64,000 nucleotides of DNA from CAUPWF01 sp964369775. GTDB lineage: Bacteria; Bacillota; Clostridia; Lachnospirales; Lachnospiraceae. The notes under the pieces are model-generated. The model searched no databases, was not told the DNA's origin, and saw nothing but the letters and a program-made list of their open reading frames with translations. Shown here in pieces: positions 27,162 through 36,956 of this stretch (positions are counted from its first letter, which is position 1; the number at the start of each line of letters is the position of its first letter). The stretch covers positions 9,842 to 73,841 of the forward strand of contig CAYJHQ010000011.1 of the NCBI GenBank assembly GCA_964369775.1, read 5' to 3'. A program made the position numbers and the translations under genes.

Positions 27162-28142
27162 TCACGACATACTATATTTTACAATAAAAAGTTCCACACT
27201 TAACGTATCCGTTAACTGACCTGTTTTTACCGATTCTTCAAGGTCTACTGCTTCTGTTAGAATCGCTTTCAAAGTACTTGTGCGAAATCCTTTTGCCTGG
27301 TCGATATACTTTTTAACAACAAAAGGATGAAGCCCTGCTTTAGAAGCAATTTCTTTATTAGAAAACCCCTTAGCTGATAACTCTTTCACGTGATAAAGCA
27401 AATGGAATTGGCGCGTTAACAAAAATAATATTCTCATAGGTGGCTCTTTCAAAGCGATTAGATCATAATAATACTCTAGTGCTTGCTTTTGTCTCTTTTC
27501 TGCTACTGCATTAGTCATATCAAAGATTTTATTTGTAATTTGATTCACACAAATCGCATCTACATCATCTCTTGTCACTATCTGCTCTTCAAGGCAATAA
27601 CAAACTAGCTTTTCTATCTCCTTTGATAGCTTCTCCATATCGGAACCGACTTTTTCAACCAGATACTTTGCTGTGTTTCCATCTATTTGCTTTTTTTCAT
27701 TTCTAAACTGTGACCCAATCCATTTTACTAATGTAGCCTCATCTTGAGTGACAAATTCTACAATCCTCCCTTTTTCTTTAACTGCTTTATACATTTTTCC
27801 TCTTTTATCAATCTCATCTTCAACAAAGATAAGGTATGTACTCTCTGGAAGTGTTTTCAATGCGTCGGCAAGTTCTGGCATGGCTTTTTTGAAAAATCCA
27901 CTATTTTCTACTACAAGGAGCCTATGATTCGAAAAGAAGGGCATCGTCTCTGACAAATCAATAATTTCATTCGCATTGATACCCTTCCCTTCAAAATAGC
28001 TGTAGTTCATCCCATCATCATCTGGTAGTATTCCTTTTATCATTCGTTTCTTGTATAGCTTTTTCAAATAATACTCTTCTCCACAAAAGAGATACATTTG
28101 AGAATACTGTCCTTTTTTCAAATCTTCATTCAAACTTTTCAT
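27162..28142 (-). CDS. holA: DNA polymerase III delta subunit
   Basis: This 326-residue protein matches HolA. It opens with an atypical AAA+ domain (QMYLFCGEEYYLKKLYKKRM, RLLVVENSGFF, TYLIFVEDEIDKRGKMYKAV). The C-terminal collar-type helices include VGSDMEKLSKEIEKLV and LTRQFHLLYHVKEL. The delta subunit opens the sliding clamp during clamp loading. It lies six bases after the polyphosphate phosphotransferase gene. The order holA-lepA-hemW resembles many Bacillota. Confidence 0.93.
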   Translation of the reverse strand: MKSLNEDLKKGQYSQMYLFCGEEYYLKKLYKKRMIKGILPDDDGMNYSYFEGKGINANEIIDLSETMPFFSNHRLLVVENSGFFKKAMPELADALKTLPESTYLIFVEDEIDKRGKMYKAVKEKGRIVEFVTQDEATLVKWIGSQFRNEKKQIDGNTAKYLVEKVGSDMEKLSKEIEKLVCYCLEEQIVTRDDVDAICVNQITNKIFDMTNAVAEKRQKQALEYYYDLIALKEPPMRILFLLTRQFHLLYHVKELSAKGFSNKEIASKAGLHPFVVKKYIDQAKGFRTSTLKAILTEAVDLEESVKTGQLTDTLSVELFIVKYSMS

Positions 28143-28148
28143 CTAATC

Positions 28149-29627
28149 TTACTTTAATCGCCTTTCTATTGCTTCGATTACTTTCTCAAGCACCTTAATC
28201 CTTGCATATTTTTTATCATTTCCTTCGACAATAATCCAAGGTGCATCTTCTAAGGATGTCTTTTCAATCAGTTCATTCACTGCAACTTGGTACTCATCCC
28301 ATTTCTCTCTGTTTCTCCAGTCTTCATCCGTAATCTTCCACTGCTTTTCTGGATTATTCTGCCTTGCAATAAATCTTGCCTCTTGCTCATCTTTATCTAT
28401 ATGAACCCAAAACTTTAAAACAATCGCTCCCGAATTCACAAGACTTTTTTCCATATCGTTAATTTCTTTATATGCTCGTTTCCACTCCTTTGGTTTGCAA
28501 AATCCTTCGATTCTCTCAACCATGACTCTACCATACCAAGTACGGTCAAATATTGCTATATGTCCAGCCTTTGGCATGTTTTTCCAAAACCTCCATAAAT
28601 AATGATGCTTCTTTTCAATATCATTTGGCGCACTTACAGGATGCACAACAAATCCTCTTGGGTCCATCTTTTCTGTCAGACGCTTAATCGCCCCTCCTTT
28701 TCCTGCAGCATCCCATCCTTCAAACCCAATCACAAGCGGTATTCTCTTACGATACAGGTCGCCATGGAGATATTCGATTTTCTTTTGCAATTCCTTTAAA
28801 CGAATCTCATAAGCTTCCTCATCAATTTCTCTCTTTAGGTCTACTTCTCCTAGATAATCCCTAAATTTAGTCGGCTCTTCTTTTGCTGTATATTTTTGCA
28901 CAGCTCTCTCCATATTCACTTCTTTAATCTTTGATTCTAGGTAAGCAATTATCGTTTTATAAATCTGAACTGTCGTATACCTTCTATCCATAGCTGCAAT
29001 CAAATTCCAAGGCGCATATTCTGTATCCGACTCTTTTATTGCCTCTTCTGCCAACATACAATAAACATCGAATTTTTTATTTTTCTTTAATTCTTCCTTT
29101 GTCACTCGCCATGCAGTAGACTTATTTTCTAAAAGTTTTTTCATTCTATTTTTTTGTTCTGCCTTATCTATATATAAGAACAGTTTAATCACATTCATTC
29201 CAGATGATGTCAGTTGTTTTTCAAACGAGCGAATCTCTTCATAAAATATTGGCTTATCTTGAAGCGTAACCTTTGATTCAAATGCATCAGATATCACTTT
29301 TTGATACCAGCTCCCATCAAGAATCGAAATACTTCCATTTTGCGGAATCATATCCCAATATCTCCACAAAAATGGATAGTGTTTTTCATTTTTCGTCTCT
29401 TTTTTCACTGTGTATACTTTAAATCCCCTTGGATCCATAGACTCTAAAAGTTTTCCAATCTGCAAACCTTTTCCAGCTGCGTCCACACCTTCAAAAACTA
29501 TTAAAACTGGGATTTCTAACTCTTTACATTGTCTTTGTAATTCACCTATGCGAAGCTTAAGTCCTGCCATTACCTCTTTGTAAGCTTCTTTTTCCATCAC
29601 GTTTGTCAGTACAAGATTTTCTAGCAT
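28149..29627 (-). CDS. pap: Polyphosphate:AMP phosphotransferase (two-domain PPK2 family)
   Basis: This 492-residue protein contains two PPK2 domains. Each has a Walker A of the form G-x-D-A-A-G-K-G: GVDAAGKGLQIGKLLESMDP at about residues 47-66 and GWDAAGKGGAIKRLTEKMDP in the second half. Each also has a Walker B region (ILDGSWYQKV and IFDRTWYGRV). Tandem-domain PPK2 enzymes (class II) use polyphosphate to convert AMP to ADP, and normally only the C-terminal domain is catalytic. The second copy here has the better DRTWYGRVMVERIEGF motif. It may allow recovery from AMP accumulation. It is the first gene before holA and has a strong GGAGG. Confidence 0.92.
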   Translation of the reverse strand: MLENLVLTNVMEKEAYKEVMAGLKLRIGELQRQCKELEIPVLIVFEGVDAAGKGLQIGKLLESMDPRGFKVYTVKKETKNEKHYPFLWRYWDMIPQNGSISILDGSWYQKVISDAFESKVTLQDKPIFYEEIRSFEKQLTSSGMNVIKLFLYIDKAEQKNRMKKLLENKSTAWRVTKEELKKNKKFDVYCMLAEEAIKESDTEYAPWNLIAAMDRRYTTVQIYKTIIAYLESKIKEVNMERAVQKYTAKEEPTKFRDYLGEVDLKREIDEEAYEIRLKELQKKIEYLHGDLYRKRIPLVIGFEGWDAAGKGGAIKRLTEKMDPRGFVVHPVSAPNDIEKKHHYLWRFWKNMPKAGHIAIFDRTWYGRVMVERIEGFCKPKEWKRAYKEINDMEKSLVNSGAIVLKFWVHIDKDEQEARFIARQNNPEKQWKITDEDWRNREKWDEYQVAVNELIEKTSLEDAPWIIVEGNDKKYARIKVLEKVIEAIERRLK

Positions 29628-29727
29628 AGTTTCTCCTCCTTGTAATTTCTACTTTTTCGCTCTAACTTTTCTTTTATTATAAAGTTTTCTAAGTTATATT
29701 TCCACAAGTTTTAATAAATATGCTAAA

Positions 29728-29763
29728 AAACCCTCAAAAAACTTTTTGTTTTTCAAGGGTTTC
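29728..29763 (-). terminator. Terminator after the zinc-ribbon membrane protein gene
   Basis: The arms AAACCCTCAAAAA (29728-29740) and TTTTTCAAGGGTTT lie five bases past the stop. On the minus strand the stem is followed by TTTTTTAGC. It isolates the gene from pap. Confidence 0.85.
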
Positions 29764-29768
29764 CGTTA

Positions 29769-30707
29769 TTAACTTCTTGTCAATCTTTCGTATTGAATAC
29801 TTCCAAGGTTATTTGATACTGCTTGTCTAATAGTGCTAAAAGAACCAATAAATGCAAATAGTACCAACATTCCGAATTCTCCCATATATTCTGCTTGTAG
29901 TTGTGAATACTCAACAGCTTCTGGTACTACTCTAAAATTCTCAAAAATGTTACCACCCCACTCTGTCGTTAACACTACTGCATAACTTAGTTGTTGACCA
30001 AACCAAGTTGCAAGCAACATCACAATTACAGTGATAACCACTCCAATTTTTGATAGCTTTCCTGCAAATTTTTCATATCCTTTTAACGCGAATATAGCCA
30101 TTACTAATCCTGATATAGATGCTACATATCCAATGCTTCCTAAAATCACAATTACTGCAACTCCTAGTAATGATCCTAAAGTAGCTCCAATTGCTCCTGC
30201 TATAATATTCTCAGATTTAGTCACATGCTCTGATTCTGCGCTTGCAACACCTGCAACAACATTCTCATTACAATTCATGCATACTTGTGTTGCTGTCCCT
30301 TTCACAATGATTCCGTCTAACATTTCTTCTTTCCCACAAGCTGGACATACACTCTTGTATCCATACTGCATAAAAACATTTGTGATTTTTTCCATAGCTT
30401 CTCTTAAACTATTTAACCTTTTATTCTCTGAACCATAGCCTTTTGTTAGGAAACAATAACTTCTTCCTTCCAATTCAACAGCTACAACACACTTTTCTAC
30501 TTTTTTCATCTGATTAAATGTTTCTACCAAAGATCTTCCTTCATCATTTTCCGCTGAAAACTTTACTATAAACATATTGTTTTGCCCATTTTGAATTGTA
30601 CAATCATATCCTCTAAACTTACCATACATCACTGCATGATTAGCATCATAAGAAAGACCTAGCATTTGACAAAAGTTTTTCTGCAAATTTTTTCTTCTAG
30701 TATTCAT
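29769..30707 (-). CDS. Unrecognised zinc-ribbon membrane protein
   Basis: The 312-residue product has no family I recognise. Residues 1 to about 110 look like a small alpha/beta domain (GKFRGYDCTIQNGQNNMFIVKF, VEKCVVAVELEGRSYCFL). A four-cysteine zinc ribbon follows (CPACG, 18 residues later CMNCN). A membrane region has about three helices (AGAIGATLGSLLGVAVIVILGSIGY, SISGLVMAIFALKGY, IGVVITVIVMLLATWF), and a last helix near the C-terminus ends LVLFAFIGSF. The start at 30707 has GGAG ten bases upstream. It is transcribed alone between two terminated units. Confidence 0.7.
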   Translation of the reverse strand: MNTRRKNLQKNFCQMLGLSYDANHAVMYGKFRGYDCTIQNGQNNMFIVKFSAENDEGRSLVETFNQMKKVEKCVVAVELEGRSYCFLTKGYGSENKRLNSLREAMEKITNVFMQYGYKSVCPACGKEEMLDGIIVKGTATQVCMNCNENVVAGVASAESEHVTKSENIIAGAIGATLGSLLGVAVIVILGSIGYVASISGLVMAIFALKGYEKFAGKLSKIGVVITVIVMLLATWFGQQLSYAVVLTTEWGGNIFENFRVVPEAVEYSQLQAEYMGEFGMLVLFAFIGSFSTIRQAVSNNLGSIQYERLTRS

Positions 30708-30881
30708 CCTTTTTATTCTCCTTATTCTAAAATCCTCGTTTACTCTATCACAATAAAGCAAAAAAGTAAACCTGCTTTATATGTTTCTATTTTTATTTTT
30801 ACATAATATATACACAAATCAAATCTCATTTTTACATATATCAAGTACAATAGATATATCATAGCTGTGAAAGGAGATTTT

Positions 30882-32261
30882 ATGAAGAAAACTTATGTAA
30901 TTGACACAAATGTATTAATCCAAGCACCTTATGCTCTCAATTGTTTCGAGGACAATCACCTTGTTATTCCTCTTGTTGTTATCGAAGAATTAGATAACTT
31001 AAAAAAAGCAGAAGGTGAACGAGGTATAAACGCAAGGGAAGCCATTCGAATTTTTGAATCACTTCGAAATAAAGGCGACTTAATTGCAGGCATTTCACTG
31101 TCAAGCGGAGGAACCATACGCATTGAAAAAAATCACATCGATGTAGCATTGCCTCAAAATTTTTCCTCAGATAAATCAGATAATCGAATTTTAAAAGTAT
31201 GCAAAGGTATTATGGAATGTGAAGATTCTCAAGGTCAAGTGATTTTGGTTACTAAAGATTTATTGCTACGTTTAAAAGCCCAAATATTAGATATCAAATC
31301 TGAAGACTTTTCTACTGAACAGATTTCTGAAGAAGATGCTAATTATTCTGGCAGAGATGAGGTATACATCCCTGAAGAATATATAAAATCCTTTAAAAAT
31401 CAAGGTGTCTCATTTGAGCAAGTATATCAAATCACTGCAACTGGGACTAAAACAATCCCTCAATTAATAGAAAATCAGTTTTTGATTCTTCGTTCTGACC
31501 AAACTATCAAAAAAACTCTATTAGGTAGAGTATCTAAAAATAAAATTATCCCTTTGAAACATAAAAAAGAAACTCCATATGGTGTTTCCCCAAAAAATGT
31601 CGGACAGTACTTTATGCAAGAAGCATTGATGACAAACGCTGAAGAGGCACCTTTAGTTATTATTCAAGGAATGGCTGGTACCGCAAAAACCTTTTATTCG
31701 CTTGCTGTTGGATTAGAACGCATATACAATAATTCTAACAATGAGTATAGACGAATCCTCATCTGTAGACCTAATACCCCTTTCGATGATGATATCGGTT
31801 ATCTACCAGGTAGTGAAAAAGAAAAAATCGCACCTCTTATGAGACCTGTTATCGACAATTTAGAACAAATCTTGGATTCTGACCCACAGAGTCGGTATGA
31901 AGACGAAAACTTGTTATCTGATAAAATCGAAGAACTATTTGAGCGAAACATCATCCAAGCTGAAGCCTTAACTTTTATTAGAGGTCGTTCCATTTCACAA
32001 ACATATCTCATTATAGATGAAGCTCAAAACATGACCCCTAGCCAAGTAAAAGGTATTATCACAAGAGCTGGTGCTGGAACTAAGATTATTCTACTGGGCG
32101 ATCCTAATCAGATTGATAAGCCTTTCCTAGATAATAAGACCAATGGGTTAAGTTATGCTGCAAAACACATGAAGGGAAGCCCTTCTTGTTGGCAGATTAC
32201 TTTATCTGCTGAAGAATGTGAACGTTCTCTACTTGCAATGGAAGCGATAAGTCGATTGTGA
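30882..32261 (+). CDS. PIN domain-PhoH family ATPase (YlaK-like)
   Basis: The 459-residue protein joins an N-terminal PIN nuclease domain (VIDTNVLIQAPYAL, acidic D8, plus INAREAI and LVTKDLLLRLKA) to a PhoH ATPase. The PhoH Walker A is GMAGTAKTFYSLAVG and the Walker B is YLIIDEAQNMTPSQ. PhoH then has the conserved LLGDPNQIDKPFLD sensor. The family is the YlaK/PhoH2 type, thought to act as RNA helicase-ribonucleases. The start at 30882 has AAGGAG six bases upstream, and the GTG at 30867 contains that site and is not used. It is monocistronic and convergent to purL. Confidence 0.92.
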   Translation: MKKTYVIDTNVLIQAPYALNCFEDNHLVIPLVVIEELDNLKKAEGERGINAREAIRIFESLRNKGDLIAGISLSSGGTIRIEKNHIDVALPQNFSSDKSDNRILKVCKGIMECEDSQGQVILVTKDLLLRLKAQILDIKSEDFSTEQISEEDANYSGRDEVYIPEEYIKSFKNQGVSFEQVYQITATGTKTIPQLIENQFLILRSDQTIKKTLLGRVSKNKIIPLKHKKETPYGVSPKNVGQYFMQEALMTNAEEAPLVIIQGMAGTAKTFYSLAVGLERIYNNSNNEYRRILICRPNTPFDDDIGYLPGSEKEKIAPLMRPVIDNLEQILDSDPQSRYEDENLLSDKIEELFERNIIQAEALTFIRGRSISQTYLIIDEAQNMTPSQVKGIITRAGAGTKIILLGDPNQIDKPFLDNKTNGLSYAAKHMKGSPSCWQITLSAEECERSLLAMEAISRL

Positions 32262-32276
32262 TTCGCACTTAAAACA

Positions 32277-32302
32277 GCCCCCTGCAAAAGCGCATGGGGC
32301 TA
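32277..32302. terminator. Terminator between PIN-PhoH gene and purL
   Basis: AGCCCC (32277-32282) and GGGGCT (32297-32302) flank an inner TGC/GCA pair. Short T-rich sequence follows on the minus side. It lies between two convergent genes and can serve both. Confidence 0.7.
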
Positions 32303-32322
32303 TTAGTCTACACTCTATTATT

Positions 32323-35300
32323 CTATAAGAAGTACTTCACTCCTGACTCAAACATCTGCAGATCCTGTTCTCCATAGATATTGATTGCAACGCTTCTACC
32401 TTTTCTTTCAGAGTGTGCCATCTTTCCAAGTACACGACCATCTGGGCTTGTGATACCTTCGATTGCACAGTAAGAACCATTTACATTCCAAGTCTCATCC
32501 ATTGTTACATTTCCATCTGGATCACAGTACTGTGTTGCTACTTGCCCATTTGCAAATAACTTCTCTACCCATTCTTTGCTTGCTACGAATCTACCTTCTC
32601 CATGAGAAGCTGGATTTGTATACACTCCACCTAACTCTGCACCTTGCAACCAAGGTGATTTATTTGTTACAACTTTTGTATATACCATCTTTGATATATG
32701 ACGCCCTATTGTATTATAAGTTAATGTTGGTGCTTCACTTGTCTGACCTACAATCTTACCTTCTGGAACTAGTCCTAATTTAACCAATGCCTGGAATCCG
32801 TTACAGATACCTAATGCAAGCCCATCTCTCTCGTTTAGTAACTGTTCAACTGCTTCTTTAATCTTCGCGTTTTGGAATGCAGTTGCAAAAAACTTAGCAG
32901 AACCATCTGGTTCATCACCTGCACTAAATCCACCTGGGAACATGATAATTTGAGATTTATTAATCGCTTTTTCAAATTCTGCAATAGAATCTTTGATATC
33001 AGATGCATCTAAGTTTCTAAATACTTTTGTGATTACTTTTGCTCCTGCATCTTTAAAGGCTTTTTTGCTATCATATTCACAGTTTGTTCCTGGGAATACT
33101 GGAATAAATACTGTTGGCTTTGCCACTTTGTTTTTGCATACATAAATTTCTTTCGCTTCATACAGTGGACTTTCCACTGGTGTTGCTTCTGACTCTTTCG
33201 ATACAGTTTTAAACACCTTCTCTAAAGTTTCGTTCCATGCATCCATCGCCTCTTCCACTGTAATTTCTACATTTCCATGAGAGAATATACCATCATTTGT
33301 CACTTCTCCAATTACAGTATAAGTAATTGCTAGACTTCCTACTTTATCAGCTGGTACTTCTGCAATGATATCTCCAAATCCAGGTTTAAATACATCTCTT
33401 GAATCCACATTGTGCTCTATCTTCACTCCAAACCCATTTCCAAATGCCATCTTGCTAACCGCAGCTGCAATTCCATGTCTATCTAGTGCATATGCCGATA
33501 CAATTCTTCCATTCTCGATATCTGCCTTTGCTTTTCCATATTGATCCATCAATTGCTCATATACTGGCAAATCATACTCATTTCGCTCTGCTCTTAACCA
33601 TACTAGTTTGTTTCCTGCTGCTTTTAGTTCAGGTGTAATTACTTCCTTCTCTGTAGCAACATCAACTGCAAATGACACAAGTGTTGGTGGCACGTCAATA
33701 TCTTTAAATGAACCTGACATGCTATCTTTTCCACCAATCGATGGTAACCCAAATCCTAATTGTGCTTCGTATGCACCTAATAATGCCGCAAATGGCTCTC
33801 CCCATCTCTTTGAATCTTCTGTCATACGACGGAAGTACTCTTGGAATGTAAAGCGAATTTTTTTATAATCTCCGCCTGTTGCCACAATCTTTGCTACAGA
33901 CTCTACCACTGCATAAGTTGCTCCATGATATGGACTCCAGCTTGATAAGTATGGATCATATCCGTAACTCATCATTGTTACCGTATCACAACTACCTTTT
34001 AGTACAGGTAACTTTGCTACCATCGCTTGTGTCTCAGTCATTTGATTCTTTCCACCATGTGGCATCAGCACTGACCCTGCCCCGATAGAACCGTCAAACA
34101 TCTCGACTAGTCCTTTTTGAGAGCATACATTTAAATCTTTTAATGTATCAATCCACTTTTGTCTCTCATCACCGATTTCTTTTCTATCTAAAATATTTTC
34201 AGACTTTCTTGGAATCTCAACTTGAACTGAAGTCTCTTGATGTGCGCCATTAGTATCTAGGAATTTACGTGCAACATTTACTACGTCTTTTCCTCTCCAC
34301 TTAATCACAAGTCTTGGTTCTTCTGTTACAACAGCAACTTCGATTGCTTCTAGATTTTCTTCTTTTGCATAGCCAAGGAATTCTTCCACATCTTTTTTAT
34401 CTAATACCACTGCCATACGCTCTTGTGATTCAGAGATGGCAATCTCTGTTCCGTCAAGGCCTGCATATTTTTTTGGTACTTTATCTAAGTCTACGCAAAG
34501 TCCATCAGCTAACTCACCAATTGCAACTGACACTCCACCGGCTCCAAAGTCATTACACTTTTTGATTAATTTACTCACTTTTTCTCTTCTAAACAATCTT
34601 TGAATCTTGCGCTCTGTCGGTGGGTTTCCTTTTTGCACTTCTGCTCCGCAAGTCTCAATCGACTCTTCTGTATGAACTTTTGAAGATCCTGTAGCTCCAC
34701 CGCAACCATCTCTTCCTGTTCTTCCACCTAATAATACAATAATATCGCCTGGATCTGATGTTTCTCTGATTACAGCTCTTCTAGGAGCTGCTCCAAGTAC
34801 TGCACCGATTTCCATACGCTTTGCAACGTAATTTGGATGATACACCTCTTTTACAAGTCCAGTTGCAAGACCGATTTGGTTACCATATGAACTATATCCG
34901 TGTGCTGCTCCACGCACAATTTTCTTTTGTGGAAGTTTCCCTGCTAAAGTCTCTTTTACAGAAACAGTTGGATCTGCTGCACCTGTAACACGCATTGCTT
35001 GATATACATAAGTACGTCCTGAAAGCGGATCCCGAATCGCTCCACCTAAGCATGTTGCCGCTCCACCAAATGGCTCGATCTCTGTTGGGTGATTGTGTGT
35101 TTCATTTTTAAAGTTTACCAACCATTCTTCTTCAACACCATCGACAGTGACAGGTACAACAATGCTACAAGCGTTAATCTCATCACTTTCTTCTTGATCA
35201 TCTAGTTTCCCTTCTTTCTTTAACTTACGCATAGCCATAAGCGCCAAATCCATAAGGCATACAAACTTGTCTTCTCTCCCTTTGAAGATTTCACTATGAT

Positions 35301-36078
35301 CACTTAAATATTTCTTATAAGAAGCTTCCATTGGCACTTTATAATCGCCCTCTTCAAATACCACCTCTTTTAACTCTGTAGAAAATGTAGTGTGACGACA
35401 GTGATCTGACCAGTATGTATCTAACACACGAATCTCTGTCATAGAAGGATCTCTATTTTCTTCATTTTTAAAATAATTCTGAATATGTTTAAAGTCTTTA
35501 AACGTCATTGCAAGTCCTAATGAATCGTACAAGTCTTTTAATTTGTCATCTGCAAATCCCGCAAACCCATCTAAAATCAACACATCTGCTGGCTCTTCAA
35601 ATTTAATATCAAGAGTCTCTGGAATCTCCATTCCAGTCTCTCTAGAGTCTACTGGATTTATGCAGTGATTTTTAATTGCCTCATATTCTTCATCTGTAAT
35701 TACACCTTCAATTACATATGTTGTTGCAGAGCGAATAATTGGCTTTTCATCTGCATTTATAAACTGTGTACACTGCACTGCTGAATCTGCTCTTTGATCG
35801 AATTGTCCTGGCAAGTACTCTACAGAAAAAGCTCTGCTTCCTTCTATCATTTCAAACGTGGTTAAATAAATATCATCAACAGGCGGCTCTGCAAAGATTC
35901 CTGCACATGCTTTTTCAAATGTTTCATCTGTTAAATTCTCTACATCATAGCGAATCAACTGACGAACTCCCTCTATAGTATTAATTCCTAGGTAATTTTT
36001 TATTTCGTGTTTCAATTCTTTTGCTTGAACTGCAAAATCCGCTTTTTTCTCCACATATACGCGTTTTACACTACTCAT
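32323..36078 (-). CDS. purL: Phosphoribosylformylglycinamidine synthase, single-chain
   Basis: The 1251-residue product is the large, fused FGAM synthase. It has the N-terminal domain, two ATP-binding synthase halves (ETHNHPTEIEPFGGAATCLGG, GGRTGRDGCGGATGSSK, LPSIGGKDSMSGSF) and a C-terminal glutamine amidotransferase. The last domain carries PGGFSAGDEP, LGICNGFQALVKLGL with the nucleophilic cysteine, and HGEGRFV. It converts FGAR to FGAM in purine synthesis using glutamine. Bacillus splits this into PurS, PurQ and PurL, while many clostridia carry the fused form. The start at 36078 has GGAGG six bases upstream. A 55-residue in-frame extension to 36243 is not family-like. Confidence 0.97.
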   Translation of the reverse strand: MSSVKRVYVEKKADFAVQAKELKHEIKNYLGINTIEGVRQLIRYDVENLTDETFEKACAGIFAEPPVDDIYLTTFEMIEGSRAFSVEYLPGQFDQRADSAVQCTQFINADEKPIIRSATTYVIEGVITDEEYEAIKNHCINPVDSRETGMEIPETLDIKFEEPADVLILDGFAGFADDKLKDLYDSLGLAMTFKDFKHIQNYFKNEENRDPSMTEIRVLDTYWSDHCRHTTFSTELKEVVFEEGDYKVPMEASYKKYLSDHSEIFKGREDKFVCLMDLALMAMRKLKKEGKLDDQEESDEINACSIVVPVTVDGVEEEWLVNFKNETHNHPTEIEPFGGAATCLGGAIRDPLSGRTYVYQAMRVTGAADPTVSVKETLAGKLPQKKIVRGAAHGYSSYGNQIGLATGLVKEVYHPNYVAKRMEIGAVLGAAPRRAVIRETSDPGDIIVLLGGRTGRDGCGGATGSSKVHTEESIETCGAEVQKGNPPTERKIQRLFRREKVSKLIKKCNDFGAGGVSVAIGELADGLCVDLDKVPKKYAGLDGTEIAISESQERMAVVLDKKDVEEFLGYAKEENLEAIEVAVVTEEPRLVIKWRGKDVVNVARKFLDTNGAHQETSVQVEIPRKSENILDRKEIGDERQKWIDTLKDLNVCSQKGLVEMFDGSIGAGSVLMPHGGKNQMTETQAMVAKLPVLKGSCDTVTMMSYGYDPYLSSWSPYHGATYAVVESVAKIVATGGDYKKIRFTFQEYFRRMTEDSKRWGEPFAALLGAYEAQLGFGLPSIGGKDSMSGSFKDIDVPPTLVSFAVDVATEKEVITPELKAAGNKLVWLRAERNEYDLPVYEQLMDQYGKAKADIENGRIVSAYALDRHGIAAAVSKMAFGNGFGVKIEHNVDSRDVFKPGFGDIIAEVPADKVGSLAITYTVIGEVTNDGIFSHGNVEITVEEAMDAWNETLEKVFKTVSKESEATPVESPLYEAKEIYVCKNKVAKPTVFIPVFPGTNCEYDSKKAFKDAGAKVITKVFRNLDASDIKDSIAEFEKAINKSQIIMFPGGFSAGDEPDGSAKFFATAFQNAKIKEAVEQLLNERDGLALGICNGFQALVKLGLVPEGKIVGQTSEAPTLTYNTIGRHISKMVYTKVVTNKSPWLQGAELGGVYTNPASHGEGRFVASKEWVEKLFANGQVATQYCDPDGNVTMDETWNVNGSYCAIEGITSPDGRVLGKMAHSERKGRSVAINIYGEQDLQMFESGVKYFL

Positions 36079-36188
36079 ATTTTTCCTCCATATTGTATGA
36101 ATACATTTCTTATATGCAATTTTATCACAAGGCATCTTATAAGTATAATTAATAAAATTAAAGTTATTTATAAGTTGTATTAATCCAT

Positions 36189-36890
36189 CTATTTTGATTT
36201 TTTTAATAAAATGATAGCGCCTATTGATAGGATTGCCATCCAACTAACAAATATAATCACAATCCTTGCTGTCATATCATAAAAGAAGCCTTCAGGTAAC
36301 ATATTAATCATGAGACTTGTATCAGGGTTAAAGAGCCACGTATCCCCCTCAAAGAAAATGGTATGAAACACTGTGAACCAGTAATTAAAATTTGTCGCAA
36401 ATAGTATCCCAATAATACCTCCTATTATTAAAAATGCAACCATAGTTATCACAAATGCCTTTGGCAATATCCTCTTCCATTTGAACTTCCCTAGTATTAA
36501 AATAGCCATGAAAACAACTATCACTACAACACAAGTTAATCTCTGCTCTAAACCTCCAACAAACATATCTCTTACATCTTCCATGTGTGAAATCTCTCGC
36601 TCATTGAAAAATTCTTGTTCTTTCCCATCTACAATGGTGTCTATTATTAGTGTCTCTCTATCTCCACGGAGATAGTCCATCATTTCTTCCGTTACAGCCA
36701 TTACATCTTCCATCTCCATCTGCAATGATTCTGTCACATTATACTTTTCATAAAGACCTTCATAGTAGTCGAAATCACTATATGCCCCTATTTCAAAACT
36801 TGAGATCAAGACCGTATACATGAGTGCTATTGATATTAGGATACACATCCCCCAAGTTGCTATTGACTTATAAACTTTATTTTCTGCCAT
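36189..36890 (-). CDS. TIGR01906 (DUF1461) family integral membrane protein
   Basis: The protein has 233 residues from 36890, or 236 from an ATG at 36899. It has one N-terminal helix (ILISIALMYTVLISSF), an outside segment of about 85 residues (DYYEGLYEKYNVTESLQM, AVTEEMMDYLRGDRETLII, FNEREISHMEDV), and then about three more helices. The ISHMEDV and TEEMMDYL blocks are typical of TIGR01906, whose role is unknown. AGGAG is only two bases from the first ATG and 11 from the second, so I favour the second. It is divergent from the LysR gene. Confidence 0.82.
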   Translation of the reverse strand: MAENKVYKSIATWGMCILISIALMYTVLISSFEIGAYSDFDYYEGLYEKYNVTESLQMEMEDVMAVTEEMMDYLRGDRETLIIDTIVDGKEQEFFNEREISHMEDVRDMFVGGLEQRLTCVVVIVVFMAILILGKFKWKRILPKAFVITMVAFLIIGGIIGILFATNFNYWFTVFHTIFFEGDTWLFNPDTSLMINMLPEGFFYDMTARIVIIFVSWMAILSIGAIILLKKSK

Positions 36891-36898
36891 TACCTTCA

Positions 36899-36948
36899 TT
36901 GCTCCTTTTTCATTTTTATGTTATACTCCTTATACTATTAATAAGGAG
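36899..36948 (+). promoter_or_regulatory. LysR promoter with LTTR-type operator palindrome
   Basis: TTGCTC (36899-36904) and TATACT (36922-36927) are 17 bases apart. A palindrome CTCCTTAT-N7-ATAAGGAG (36926-36948) overlaps the -10, the expected start site and the Shine-Dalgarno. It contains a T-N11-A core as bound by LysR regulators, so autorepression is likely. Confidence 0.5.
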
Positions 36949-36956
36949 GACTTATA

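Noticed and set aside
36079..36243. 55-residue N-terminal extension of purL
   Set aside because: It is AT-rich, not family-like, and a strong ribosome site precedes the internal ATG.
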